From the NCBI GenBank assembly GCA_964434865.1, contig CAYSWV010000016.1, positions 16,872-80,871 on the forward strand: a DNA stretch of 64,000 nt. Reading direction: 5' to 3'. This stretch comes from CAYSWV01 sp964434865 (GTDB taxonomy: Bacteria; Cyanobacteriota; Cyanobacteriia; Thermostichales; Thermostichaceae). Positions 8,008 to 17,441 of the stretch are shown here, in pieces. Numbering within the stretch: position 1 is the first letter of the stretch; every line of letters starts with the position of its first letter. A program made the position numbers and the translations under genes. The notes under the pieces were generated by a model, which did no database searches, was not told where the DNA came from, and saw only the letters and a program-made list of their open reading frames with translations.

Positions 8008-10413
8008 ATGGTTTTATCTCAAGATTCCAACCCAACCTCTGCAGACGCAGGCTACTACGATGTAGAGTCTGAACTCGAATTAGGCAGACAGCTAGTTAAG
8101 TTGGGGTTGTTATCTGATAAGCAACTCGATCAGGCTTTACAAGAGCAGCAAACCACTCGTTTAAAATTGGGTGAGCTTTGCTTAGAGCATGGTTGGATCT
8201 CGCCCTTAGATTTCTATAGTCTCACGCCAAGCAGTAATCTCGCCTTGGGTGAAATCTTAGTGTTGTTAGGCTATCTTGAATTCGATCAGTTGCGAGTGGC
8301 CCTTAGTCAACAGCGACGTTTTGGCCGCCGATTAGGAGAAGTTTTGGTCTGGAAAGGTTGGTTACAACCTGAAGATTTGGAAGATGCTCTCAAGATTCAG
8401 ACTCAAATTCAACAGCACCCTTCGGATAATGCTTGGGAGGCTCTACAGGGTGCTATACCTACCCATCAGCCTACACCTGAAGCTATTGACGAAGATGAGG
8501 AGTTTGATCCGGAACCTTTGTTTGAAACTGATTTGGATACTATTCAGTCTGTCAGTGTGATTCAGGATGAGACTGATGAGGCTCCCGTGCAGGCAGTTGG
8601 CACAGAACTGGCTCCTGATACTGAGTCCAGATCATCTGAAATTCAACCCAAAGCACCCCCTGAATCTCCAGCCAGAGCTACACAAGCTTGGTCATGGAGA
8701 GTAGCTCCCCCTAGAGGATCAACTCCTGACGATTATGTAGCTCGTGAGCGATCGTATCTGAGTCGGATTCATGAATTAGAGCACTACATTCAATTGCGGG
8801 AACAAGAGTGGGATGTTCTAACTGCTGAAATGAACCAGCAGGTCAATACCTTTCAAGAGCAATATCTCAAGCGGATCTCCCAACTGGAGGCCAAAATTAA
8901 GTCCCAAGACATGGATCTCCAACTCAAAGAGCAAACCTCTACTGAAGATGCCACTCAATTAAAAACTCAATTATCCCAACTGGATACTCTACTGCAACAG
9001 GCACAACACCAGATTGAAAGCCTGGAATCTAGCCTTCAAGGTTCTAATCAATTAATTAGTAGTCTCGAACACGAACTGGAACAAACTCGAGTTCAGGTTC
9101 AAAAGGGTCAGCTCCAACTCCAGAAACAGCGGATTCAGTACAACCAAGAATTGAATCGATTGCAGTTACAACAAGAAGAAAGCAAAAGCCAAGAACCCTT
9201 ACCTGATTCGGCTGAGGAGGCTGGCCACCTTCAGCAACAACTTGAACAGTTACAACAAGCCCTTACTCAAGCCCAGGCGCAGATTCAGACTTACGAGAGC
9301 CAACTGCAAGCCTACCACCAGATGGACAGTCAGACGAAGCAACTCCAACTGCAACTGACAACCACTCAAAATGAAGTAGCAGAGGCTCAATCAGCGCGCA
9401 CCTATCAGGAGAGTGTAGTTCAACGTCTGCAATCTGAGCTTGATGCCCTCCAAGCCACATCTGCCCAATCAGCCACTGAGATCACTCAACTCACCCAGCA
9501 AGTCCATGAGCTTCAGAATGCTTTACAAGCCAAATCCTTTGAATTAGAACGCACTCAACAACAAATAACGACTCTAAAATCTCAGTCACAGACTCAAGAG
9601 CAGAGACGAGCTATGTTGGCTAGTGAGTTAGAACATACCAAAGACCTGCTATCGTCCTATCGTCAGAGTGTTGAGTCACTGCAGGTTAATCTCAAAGCCA
9701 GCCAGGATCACAACCATATTTTGCAAGCAGGTTTAGATCAACAACGCTTAATTGCTGAGGCGGCCCAAGCTGAGATCAGTACATCAAGTCTGCCGATCAT
9801 CAAGTTATTAGAATCTCGCTTAACTCAATCACATGCTCCCGCTCCAGACACTAACGAGATCCCTGAGCCTCTTAGTGTTGACCAGTTATCGGTGACACAA
9901 CCCGCTCCCCCCACAACAAATGGGTCAGCAGCAACAGGGTATGCCCTAAATCCGGGATCAGGACCCCATCCATCAACTTCAGAATCAGTTCAATTCCACC
10001 TCGATCAGGCTGATAGCGACCTGGGTACTCTACCGGTATTAACGCCCTGGGCTAGAACACTTTTTTTCAATCTACAAGAAGCAGGCTTAGTCAATGATCA
10101 GCACATTGAACAGGTTCTATCCACTTGGCAGAGACAAGGCGGGAAGTTGACTCAGGTGCTATCAGATTGTACAGGACTTGACCTAGCAACGGTTAGATTT
10201 TTTAGTGATGGAGGCTATTCTGCTAAGCTTTCTGGGTGTCAGCGCTTGGGTGATTATTTAAAAGCCGCAGGACTGGTCACTGAAGATCAGATCTTAGAGG
10301 TCATTGAGAGACGTCAACCTAGTCAGCTCTTGGGAGAAGCTCTTGTGGAGCAGGGCTATGTTAAATCAGCCACCATTGATTACTTTATGCAGGTCTTTAT
10401 GCCTGGGGCTTAG
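8008..10413 (+). CDS. Large coiled-coil protein with GspE-N-like domains at both ends
   Basis: 801 residues. Residues about 22-130 contain two copies of a helical module (LGRQLVKLGLLSDKQLDQAL with LKLGELCLEHGWI, then LALGEILVLLGYLEFDQLRV with RRLGEVLVWKGWLQPEDLE) that resembles the N-terminal domain of type II secretion/type IV pilus ATPases (GspE/PilB, MshE-N). About 130-235 is acidic and disordered. Residues 240-595 are a long Gln-rich coiled coil. A linker follows, and residues about 670-800 hold further copies of the helical module (LGDYLKAAGLVTEDQILEVI, LLGEALVEQGYVKSATIDYF). MshE-N-type domains can bind nucleotides such as c-di-GMP; I did not confirm those residues. A structural or signalling scaffold is inference. 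holB follows 45 bases downstream. Confidence 0.85.
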   Translation: MVLSQDSNPTSADAGYYDVESELELGRQLVKLGLLSDKQLDQALQEQQTTRLKLGELCLEHGWISPLDFYSLTPSSNLALGEILVLLGYLEFDQLRVALSQQRRFGRRLGEVLVWKGWLQPEDLEDALKIQTQIQQHPSDNAWEALQGAIPTHQPTPEAIDEDEEFDPEPLFETDLDTIQSVSVIQDETDEAPVQAVGTELAPDTESRSSEIQPKAPPESPARATQAWSWRVAPPRGSTPDDYVARERSYLSRIHELEHYIQLREQEWDVLTAEMNQQVNTFQEQYLKRISQLEAKIKSQDMDLQLKEQTSTEDATQLKTQLSQLDTLLQQAQHQIESLESSLQGSNQLISSLEHELEQTRVQVQKGQLQLQKQRIQYNQELNRLQLQQEESKSQEPLPDSAEEAGHLQQQLEQLQQALTQAQAQIQTYESQLQAYHQMDSQTKQLQLQLTTTQNEVAEAQSARTYQESVVQRLQSELDALQATSAQSATEITQLTQQVHELQNALQAKSFELERTQQQITTLKSQSQTQEQRRAMLASELEHTKDLLSSYRQSVESLQVNLKASQDHNHILQAGLDQQRLIAEAAQAEISTSSLPIIKLLESRLTQSHAPAPDTNEIPEPLSVDQLSVTQPAPPTTNGSAATGYALNPGSGPHPSTSESVQFHLDQADSDLGTLPVLTPWARTLFFNLQEAGLVNDQHIEQVLSTWQRQGGKLTQVLSDCTGLDLATVRFFSDGGYSAKLSGCQRLGDYLKAAGLVTEDQILEVIERRQPSQLLGEALVEQGYVKSATIDYFMQVFMPGA

Positions 10414-10458
10414 CCCACTTTCATGCCTTGAGATCAATCCTATCTAGCTGAGTATCAG

Positions 10459-11413
10459 ATGGCCAAAACATTTCAACTCCCTGGAATTCTAGGTCAGGAT
10501 CTGGCTTTGAGTGTGTTACAAGCCGCTATTAACCAGGATCGTGTGACAACAGCCTATTGCTTCGCAGGGCCGATTGGAGTGGGTCGCAGTTTAACAGCTC
10601 GCTGGCTAGCTCAGGTGTTACTGTGTGAAGCTTTCACTCATCACGACGTGCCATTACCCTGTCAAACTTGTCTCAATTGCCGACTGGTGCAACAGGGAAC
10701 CCATCCTGATCTACTTTGGGTTGAGCCCACTTTCTACCATCAAGGCAAATTACTCACGGTTGCCGAGGCTGAAGCTGCACAAGTCCAGAAACGATCACCC
10801 CCTCAAATTCGGCTAGAGCAAGTCCATGCCTTGGTTGCGTTTACGGCCCGAGCACCACTACGTTCTCATCGATCGGTAGTTGTGATGGATGGGTCAGAGA
10901 CCTTAGCTGAATCTGCCGCCAATGCTTTACTCAAAACGTTGGAAGATCCAGGCCAGGCCACCTTAATTCTAATGACCCCCAATACGGCCACTTTACTGCC
11001 TACTCTAGTCTCTCGCTGCCAGTGTATTCCCTTTCGGCGCTTGTCGTCCGAGCAGCTCACTGAAATTTTAAGGCATCAAGGGTATTCAACTCCCTCCCCT
11101 CTATTACTCACTCTAGCTCAAGGCAGTCCCGGCCAAGCCATTCAAGCCATTGAACAGTGGCAATCCATTCCACCCGAGATCATCGATCAACTTCAGAGCT
11201 GGCCTGAAAGTGTGATTCAAGCCTTAACGCTCGCCAGGATGGTGGCCAAAACATTAGATATCCCTACGCAACTCTGGCTAATTGAGTACCTGCAGTATTA
11301 CTTCTGGCACCAACAGCAAACCCATCGCGTGAAACAGCTAGAACATATGCGTAAACAGCTTCTACAGTTTGTCCAACCTCAACTGGTTTGGGAAGTTAAT
11401 TTATCAATCGGTC
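10459..11413 (+). CDS. holB: DNA polymerase III subunit delta' (3' end lost in assembly gap)
   Basis: 318 residues are visible before the run of N, close to the full length of cyanobacterial HolB, so only a short tail is missing. The product is a clamp-loader subunit. The AAA+ core is clear: FAGPIGVGRSLTARWLA (P-loop region), a zinc module with CQTCLNC plus an upstream cysteine in LLCEAF, ETLAESAANALLKTLEDPG, and the SRC motif LVSRCQCIPF. The P-loop lysine is replaced by arginine (GVGRS), which fits delta' often not hydrolysing ATP. After the gap the reading frame is not that of HolB and runs inside the next gene, so the real end lies within or just after 11414-11513. Confidence 0.9.
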
Positions 11414-11513
11414 NNNNNNNNNNNNNNNNNNNNNNNNNNNNNNNNNNNNNNNNNNNNNNNNNNNNNNNNNNNNNNNNNNNNNNNNNNNNNNNNNNNNNNN
11501 NNNNNNNNNNNNN
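11414..11513. other. Assembly gap (100 N)
   Basis: A round 100-base run of N, most likely a scaffold gap of unknown real size. It removes the end of holB and the intergenic region before the PHP gene. Confidence 0.95.
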
Positions 11514-11578
11514 CATGACTGGGATCCTCTACCAGCTTCTAGGGTACCCAGCTTACACTAGAATTACTTCGATCTTGA

Positions 11579-12427
11579 GTGCTACCTATGTTGGAATTGC
11601 ATTGCCATACCACCTGCTCAGATGGATCACTAACCCCAACTCAACTGGTTAAAGCCGCGGCTAGTGCCGGTGTTAAAGCCTTAGCGATTTCTGATCATGA
11701 CACCATGCAAGGCTGGGATGACGCTTACGAAGCGGGTGATCGTTACCAGGTTGAAATTGTACCCGCTCTAGAACTGAGCACGATGTGGCAAGGCCATTCT
11801 TTGCATATTTTGGGCTTTTATCCCTGCCGAGCACAACTAGCGATCCCATTAGAGGCCCGGCGACAAGGACGCGTACGTCGAGCTGAAGCCATCGCAGCTA
11901 AGCTAGCGGAACTAGGCTATCCTATTCAACTGCCTGACCTTGAAATAGCACCAGGACGACCTCATTTAGCTCAAGCATTAGTAGCAGCGGGTCATGTTCG
12001 CAGTAGACAGGAAGCCTTCGATCGGTTTTTACATGACCATGGTCCTGCATACGTTCCCTATGAGCGGTTCTCGGCCCTACAAGGGATCCAGTTACTGCGA
12101 GCATGTGGAGCTGTCCCTGTTTGGGCTCATCCTGCCTTATTTCGTGGCCATTTTGATTCCACCTTCAAAGATTTAGTGGAGGACGGCTTAATGGGGCTTG
12201 AAATCTATCATCCTGATCATGATCGGGGTGTCATTAAGCGCTATTTAAAGTTGGCCGCACAGTATGATCTGGTGGTAACTGGAGGCAGTGATTATCATGG
12301 CCCTAACAATCGAGGCTACACCTTGAATATGATGAAATTAGATCTGAGTTTGCTAGATCAGTTAAAACAGGCTCATCAATCGTTAACTCAGGCCCTTAAC
12401 CTAGCAACTCCTATGGAGTCCAGCTAA
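11579..12427 (+). CDS. PHP-domain phosphoesterase
   Basis: 282 residues from GTG at 11579; an ATG three codons later (11588) is an equally possible start. It belongs to the PHP family related to RNase AM/YciV and nucleoside-3',5'-bisphosphate phosphatase. Metal-binding motifs appear in order: ELHCHTTCSDG, ISDHDT, PGRPHLAQAL, VWAHPALF and GGSDYHGPN. All expected His/Asp ligands are present, so an active metal-dependent phosphoesterase is likely; the substrate (RNA 5' ends or pAp-type nucleotides) is inferred from the family. Its last 27 bases overlap the convergent hydrolase gene. Confidence 0.88.
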   Translation: MLPMLELHCHTTCSDGSLTPTQLVKAAASAGVKALAISDHDTMQGWDDAYEAGDRYQVEIVPALELSTMWQGHSLHILGFYPCRAQLAIPLEARRQGRVRRAEAIAAKLAELGYPIQLPDLEIAPGRPHLAQALVAAGHVRSRQEAFDRFLHDHGPAYVPYERFSALQGIQLLRACGAVPVWAHPALFRGHFDSTFKDLVEDGLMGLEIYHPDHDRGVIKRYLKLAAQYDLVVTGGSDYHGPNNRGYTLNMMKLDLSLLDQLKQAHQSLTQALNLATPMESS

Positions 12428-13351
12428 AGCATACGTGGGTTCTAAGCTGGCCACCCATTCTAGTAACAAGGTATTGACCCAAAAGGGGACCTCATCATGA
12501 GCGCAGTGACCCACGCCTGGGATTTTAACCAGGTCTATGCTAGGTTGCCAGGCTTTAAACTTATCAGCCAAGAAACTGGGTACAGCTGGATCCTCTTTGC
12601 CCCATAACAGCAAGATCGGAGCCTTAAACTCCGGTAGCACCCGCTTAGGGCTGGAAAATCGACGAGTGAGGACGGCACGTAGGGCATCTAAAAACACGTA
12701 CTCAGCCCCTGGATCGAAGGCTGGTTCTAAAAAAAGAGTGACCAAATCATCATCAACGACTTCAACTTTTTTGTAGATATTTTTGATCCATGCTCGCAGA
12801 ACCTCAGGCTGGCGCAACCAATTAAACAGCAATGGGTAGGTTAAAGGGCAACCAATTAAGCCTAACAAAACCTCGAAAAAGCCTTGAACTAACCATTCAA
12901 AAGGTTGCGGTAATTCATCAGGGTGGGGTCCATCAGCACAGCTGATCAAACAAAGTCCCTTGGCAATTTGGGGATAACGAGCTGCCGCAAGTAAAATGAC
13001 CAATGCTCCAACGGAGTGACCCACTAAAATGGTAGGCTTCTGCAAAAAGGCATTCCAAAATTCAAATACTTGATCAATCCACACATCAACCGTATAGCTA
13101 ATTTCAGGCTTAGCACTTCCACCAAAACCCAGTAGATCGAGGGCATAGACAGGTCGATGAGCGGCTACCGGCTGAATATTATGACGCCAATGACCTATGG
13201 AAGCCCCAAACCCATGAACCAATAAAACTGGTGTTAGATCAGAATGCTCAGAGTCATGATGAGTATAGTGGATAGTCCATCCGTTCCAGCTCCATTGATG
13301 AGAGCGTCCAAAGCGTTGATCTGATCGAAACTTATGCGGCGTTATCACCAT
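12401..13351 (-). CDS. Alpha/beta-fold hydrolase
   Basis: 316 residues. The oxyanion region is VHGFGASIGHWR, the next strand LDLLGFGGSAKP, the nucleophile elbow GHSVGAL (Ser), the acid WGKEDPAVP and the base PGVGHCAHDE, so the Ser-Asp-His triad is complete. The wording around HGFGASIGHWR and DLLGFGGS is typical of the cyanobacterial/plastid group that includes chlorophyll dephytylase- and pheophytinase-like enzymes. That substrate is a suggestion only. The C-terminal end overlaps the convergent PHP gene by 27 bases. Start ATG at 13351; the next gene is divergent, 26 bases away at the earliest possible start. Confidence 0.88.
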   Translation of the reverse strand: MVITPHKFRSDQRFGRSHQWSWNGWTIHYTHHDSEHSDLTPVLLVHGFGASIGHWRHNIQPVAAHRPVYALDLLGFGGSAKPEISYTVDVWIDQVFEFWNAFLQKPTILVGHSVGALVILLAAARYPQIAKGLCLISCADGPHPDELPQPFEWLVQGFFEVLLGLIGCPLTYPLLFNWLRQPEVLRAWIKNIYKKVEVVDDDLVTLFLEPAFDPGAEYVFLDALRAVLTRRFSSPKRVLPEFKAPILLLWGKEDPAVPSFLADKFKAWQPSIDLVKIPGVGHCAHDEVPFWVNTLLLEWVASLEPTYALAGLHRSC

Positions 13352-13451
13352 GACCCTGCATTAACCTTGCTGCTCTATGATTTTAAGCGATCTGGAGTGG
13401 CCTATACAGCCGCCTTCTCTTGATCTAGAACCTACTATCAGCTACTTGCCT

Positions 13452-14006
13452 ATGACTGTAAAGCGTCGCTATTTCATTGCCTTACTACCGCCGAGTCCTA
13501 TTCAGGCAGAAGTAACAGCGGTTAAAGAGTACATTAGCCGAACGTTTGAGAGTCGAGCCGCTTTACGATCTCCCCCTCATATCACCCTGCAAGCTCCCTT
13601 CGAGTGGCTAGAATCAGATATTGATCAGGTCCGGACCTGCCTAGCTCATTTTGCATCAGGGTTGATCCCCTTTACAGTCTCCCTTTCCGGATTTGGAGCT
13701 TTTGTGCCAAGGGTCATCTACATCCAGGTTGAATCCACCGCCGATCTGACTCATTTACAAACCCACCTAGCGACTTGTCTCAAAGAGTCACTGGCTATTG
13801 TTGATGCTAAAGCGGCAACTCGTAAATTTACGCCGCATATGACCGTTGCGTTTCGAGATCTGAGCCGACAAAAGTTCAAAGCAGCCTGGCCCGATTTTCA
13901 AGACCGACCGTTTGAATCAACCTTTATTGCTACCGATCTCACTCTACTCATTCATACAGGTCAACGATGGGTTATCGATCAAATCTTTCCCTTTAACAAG
14001 ATCTAA
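13452..14006 (+). CDS. 2'-5' RNA ligase/2H phosphoesterase family protein
   Basis: 184 residues from ATG at 13452; an in-frame ATG at 13377 would add 25 residues with no family resemblance. The two HxT/S signatures of 2H phosphoesterases are present: SPPHITLQAPFEW and FTPHMTVAFRD. The N-terminus KRRYFIALLPP is the usual first strand. Members act on 2',3'- or 2',5'-linked RNA ends or cyclic nucleotides; the substrate here is unknown. It converges on the lipoprotein hydrolase gene with 8 bases between the stops. Confidence 0.85.
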   Translation: MTVKRRYFIALLPPSPIQAEVTAVKEYISRTFESRAALRSPPHITLQAPFEWLESDIDQVRTCLAHFASGLIPFTVSLSGFGAFVPRVIYIQVESTADLTHLQTHLATCLKESLAIVDAKAATRKFTPHMTVAFRDLSRQKFKAAWPDFQDRPFESTFIATDLTLLIHTGQRWVIDQIFPFNKI

Positions 14007-14014
14007 GACTGGAG

Positions 14015-15976
14015 TTAGTTGGACAGCCTTTGTTTATAGGCTCGCAGCTGTTGGCGATACTCTGTCAATTCAGCTGGATTCGTGAGAACAGCTTCAGGAT
14101 TAGCTAGCTCCTGTCCTTCAACTTGTAGGAGTAAGATCGCAATGGATAGTACAAAAGCAGGAAGGGTAGGCGTGCAATGCCCATCTGTATCACTTGGAAT
14201 TAGGGACAATAGTTCATCTCGACCGGCAGCTTGGATTTTATCTTGATAAAGTTGGGATTGAATAAAAGGAACTTGAGGATCTCGAGTCGTGTGGAGAAGC
14301 ACCGTAGGAATAGAGATCAATCCTGTTGTTTGATACTCAGCTTCAACCGTGGCAAAAGCCGCAGGATCACCTGAAACCCGTTGGACTAGCTGATTAAGTA
14401 AAACATCGTTACTTGATCCTTCATAGACGCGATCTTGATTATCACCCGCCAAACCGCCTACTCGTGCAACAGCATCCTCAAACCCAAAAACATGGAAGAA
14501 AATGACATCAGTAACCGCCTCCGTGATAACTTCCAGATTTTGGCGATCAGCGGCAATTCCAGCAACATCTAAATATTCAATAGCCAAATCAACATCAGCA
14601 GCAACAGCGGCTTCAATCCGGGGAAGGTAAACACTAACCCAATTTTGTCGGACTTCAGGAGGAATGTTGAGGAGGTCACCAGGAATGAGATTTGGATAAA
14701 AGTAGTCAAATAGAACACGCCCATCTAACAAATAATCTAATTGACTTTGAAAATCACCCAAGGGACCACAAACAAATAGAGCACCCTCGAATAGAGAGGG
14801 AGAATCTTCAGCTAACTGAGCTGCAATTAGGGACCCAAGCGATAGAGCTGACAAATAAATCCGTCGGGGCTTACCATACGTTTGTTCAAACACATCTATG
14901 AGTTCCAGCAGATCAGGGCGGCCAGCATCACCGTTTAACACCCCGTTGGCATCAAAACTAGTGGTAGCAAACGCAAACCCCAACTCGACAGAGATGCCTG
15001 TCACTGAGGGCAGATCAGAAAAGGGTTGAAGTTGTTCTTCTGGGATCTCAATGGGCCGGGTGACTTCGGTATAGCCGGTTGTATAAAGAACCAGATCACT
15101 TTGGCCGGGTACCCAACCTTCGGGAGCACATAATCGATAGATAGCCCCACTAGAGAGGGTTCGATCAAAATCGCATTCAGCTGGCACATGGGGTAACACC
15201 TGGCCCGGGACCGCTAAGATATCAGCTGCGGTTAAAGTGCTATTAGGTAATAAGGCATTGATCACGGTGGCTAGTGTCTCGGCCGTCCGAAGTTGAGTTG
15301 GCAAAAATAGAGCCGCATAGACAGCTGCCACATCGGTCAGAGTAGGAGCAATAGGGCCTCCCGGAGGGGCTGGTAATTCTCCATCATCTACATAATTCAC
15401 ACTAAATCGATTGGGCACTGGGGCCAACTCTTCTATTTGATAGGGTTCTGATCGAGTCGGGAATAACGTATTAGCAGTCTCAACCACAGCTTGACTGGTG
15501 CGGGCCTCCAACGGTAACTGGGAAAGGGCAAACATCAGAACAAAATCATCAAAACTGATCGCCGGAAAGTCATCAAAGTAGATCAATTCTGTCTGAGTTG
15601 AAAGTAAATTATGGGATAGCTTAGCCTCAGGCGCGGCTGGCAGATTCCAAGTCTCTGCAGTAAGGGGTTTCAAGGCATCGGGTAAGATAGCTCGGTAAGT
15701 GTGGATCGGGCCCTGTCCAGGTATTGTCTTAAAAGTAGCTGATTGAATTTGGATTTGATCCGGCACAGCCCTACCGTCAGCTTCAATTTGAATTTGTAAC
15801 ATCCCTGCAGCGGGTACATTAGGAATGGCTAGGGTGGAACCATCACTTGAGGGCTGATCAGAGTCCAGACTGCCAGGATCCAAACTACTAATAGAATTTC
15901 TAGAGCCACATGAGATCAGCATGGACGAACAGCACCCTAGAGTGGCTAAGACTAAACCTAGTTGACGCATTCCCAT
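14015..15976 (-). CDS. Large lipoprotein with alpha/beta-hydrolase fold
   Basis: 653 residues. The N-terminus is a type II signal peptide with lipobox LISC (cysteine near residue 23), so the protein is probably membrane-anchored outside the cytoplasm. A Ser/Asp-rich linker follows. The hydrolase region lies at about 300-630: the elbow is SALSLGSL, with Ala in place of the usual first Gly of GxSxG, the acid is probably in TTRDPQVPF, and the base in DTDGHCTP. An inserted, mostly helical region (about 420-530) separates the elbow from the acid. I know related cyanobacterial and marine bacterial proteins only as alpha/beta hydrolases of unknown substrate. Two ATGs (15976 and 15970) are possible starts. 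Confidence 0.75.
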   Translation of the reverse strand: MGMRQLGLVLATLGCCSSMLISCGSRNSISSLDPGSLDSDQPSSDGSTLAIPNVPAAGMLQIQIEADGRAVPDQIQIQSATFKTIPGQGPIHTYRAILPDALKPLTAETWNLPAAPEAKLSHNLLSTQTELIYFDDFPAISFDDFVLMFALSQLPLEARTSQAVVETANTLFPTRSEPYQIEELAPVPNRFSVNYVDDGELPAPPGGPIAPTLTDVAAVYAALFLPTQLRTAETLATVINALLPNSTLTAADILAVPGQVLPHVPAECDFDRTLSSGAIYRLCAPEGWVPGQSDLVLYTTGYTEVTRPIEIPEEQLQPFSDLPSVTGISVELGFAFATTSFDANGVLNGDAGRPDLLELIDVFEQTYGKPRRIYLSALSLGSLIAAQLAEDSPSLFEGALFVCGPLGDFQSQLDYLLDGRVLFDYFYPNLIPGDLLNIPPEVRQNWVSVYLPRIEAAVAADVDLAIEYLDVAGIAADRQNLEVITEAVTDVIFFHVFGFEDAVARVGGLAGDNQDRVYEGSSNDVLLNQLVQRVSGDPAAFATVEAEYQTTGLISIPTVLLHTTRDPQVPFIQSQLYQDKIQAAGRDELLSLIPSDTDGHCTPTLPAFVLSIAILLLQVEGQELANPEAVLTNPAELTEYRQQLRAYKQRLSN

Positions 15977-16057
15977 ATCCAGAGCCTTGAAATTTTCTAA
16001 GTATAAAAGTATCTCTACACCTTCGCAAGGTCACTCGTCTTTATTGAAAAGATAATG

Positions 16058-16130
16058 CCAGCTTAATCTTGACCAATCCAGCTTAAGCCTGATCAATAAG
16101 GTTGTAACGGATCAATAAAATTGTAACGAT
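16058..16130. repeat. Two adjacent imperfect tandem duplications (20 and 19 bases)
   Basis: 16058-16077 and 16078-16097 share ccagctta-ct-gaccaat-like sequence. They are followed at once by a 19-base unit containing ttgtaacg, repeated at 16098 and 16117. The cluster lies in the 255-base region upstream of hisZ. Confidence 0.75.
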
Positions 16131-16231
16131 TGACTACAGGTCGGAAGCCGCATGAGATCAGTGCTGCGAGATCAGGGAATGGAATAGACACGGTATGATC
16201 CCTCATAGGCCTTCATTCAACAACCAGGGTT

Positions 16232-17428
16232 ATGCATAGCACCTCTCTCAACCGATCTCTTCGTCCCCCTGTGGGATCGCGTGACTTACTGCCATTAGAT
16301 GTGGTTCAACAACAATGGGTGGAAGAGCGGTTAAGCCATGTGTTTCAACGCTGGGGGTATCAACGGATCATTACGCCAACTCTGGAACGAGTGGAAACGT
16401 TAACCGCTGGAGGATCCATTCAGCTTGAGGCAGTGTTGCAAGTGCGAGATGCTGAGGGCACCATGTTAGGTCTGAGGCCTGAATTTACGGCTCCCATTGT
16501 GCGGGCTGTGGCCACTCGTATGGCTGAAGTTCCCTTACCAATCCGGGTTTTTTATCAAGATCGGGTCTTTCGCAATTCACAAAAAGATCAAGAATTTTAT
16601 CAAGCAGGTGTAGAGCTAATTGGTGCTGCAAGTTGGCTAGCTGATGCTGAAGTGATCCTGATACTAGCTGATAGTTTACGAGAACTAGAGATCAAAGACT
16701 GGACCTTAGTGATGGGGGATGTGGGGATTACAGAAAGCTTACTTAACTTACTCTCTCCCACTACTCGTACCCCTATTCGACAAGCCATTAGTCAGTTAGA
16801 TTATGTGTTTCTGAAAACCACACCTCTGCCTGAATCGGATCGCTTGATTGGTCTACAAATTTTAGATTTACGAGGGGAGGCCGCCTCAGTGTTACACCGC
16901 TTGAATCAACTCTCGTTACCCTCACAGCAACGGGAACGCGTGACGCATCTCAAACAACTCAGTCAACTTCTCCATCATCACGGCATCAAGGTTGTGCTTG
17001 ATCTAAGCTTATTGCAACGATTTGCTTATTACACAGGCATTGTCTTTCAAGCCGTTGCAGGTACGGATGTGATTGGTCTAGGGGGGCGCTATGATCAGCT
17101 CTATTCAGTTTATAGCCCTACAGGAGAGCATCAGCCGGGTATTGGCTTTACATTGTTATCTGAAAAATTACAGCGGCTCCTCACCTCATTAGAGCGACTC
17201 CCTCAACACAGTCAACCCAGTCAAAGGCTTGTGGTACCTACCGATGAAGCCGCTTTCCCTGCAGCATTAGCACTAGCTCAACAATGGCGACAACAGCCGA
17301 CAGCTCGGGTTGAAATGGATCTACTCATGCAGTCTTCTGAGGCAGTAGAGCACTATGCCCGGCAGCGACAAATTGATGAAATTATATGGGTCCAAGCCGA
17401 TGGTAGCTACCATAGTTTAGTACTCTGA
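16232..17428 (+). CDS. hisZ: ATP phosphoribosyltransferase regulatory subunit HisZ
   Basis: 398 residues. HisZ is a histidyl-tRNA-synthetase paralogue that activates the short form of HisG in the first step of histidine synthesis. Class II synthetase core motifs are seen: GSRDLLPLD, TLERVETLTAG, MLGLRPEFTAPIVR, RVFRNSQKDQEFYQAGVELIG (motif 2 region) and VIGLGGRYDQLYSVY (motif 3 region). It lacks the C-terminal anticodon-binding domain of a true HisRS, which fits the length of about 400. hisG is not in the window. A TATGAT at 16193-16198 could be a -10 element, but no good -35 is seen. Confidence 0.93.
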   Translation: MHSTSLNRSLRPPVGSRDLLPLDVVQQQWVEERLSHVFQRWGYQRIITPTLERVETLTAGGSIQLEAVLQVRDAEGTMLGLRPEFTAPIVRAVATRMAEVPLPIRVFYQDRVFRNSQKDQEFYQAGVELIGAASWLADAEVILILADSLRELEIKDWTLVMGDVGITESLLNLLSPTTRTPIRQAISQLDYVFLKTTPLPESDRLIGLQILDLRGEAASVLHRLNQLSLPSQQRERVTHLKQLSQLLHHHGIKVVLDLSLLQRFAYYTGIVFQAVAGTDVIGLGGRYDQLYSVYSPTGEHQPGIGFTLLSEKLQRLLTSLERLPQHSQPSQRLVVPTDEAAFPAALALAQQWRQQPTARVEMDLLMQSSEAVEHYARQRQIDEIIWVQADGSYHSLVL

Positions 17429-17441
17429 GTCTAGCAAGTGT

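Noticed and set aside
11514..11652. Continuation of holB through the N gap
   Set aside because: After the gap the apparent frame runs inside the PHP gene in another phase and shows no HolB sequence; the gap length is arbitrary, so phase across it means nothing.
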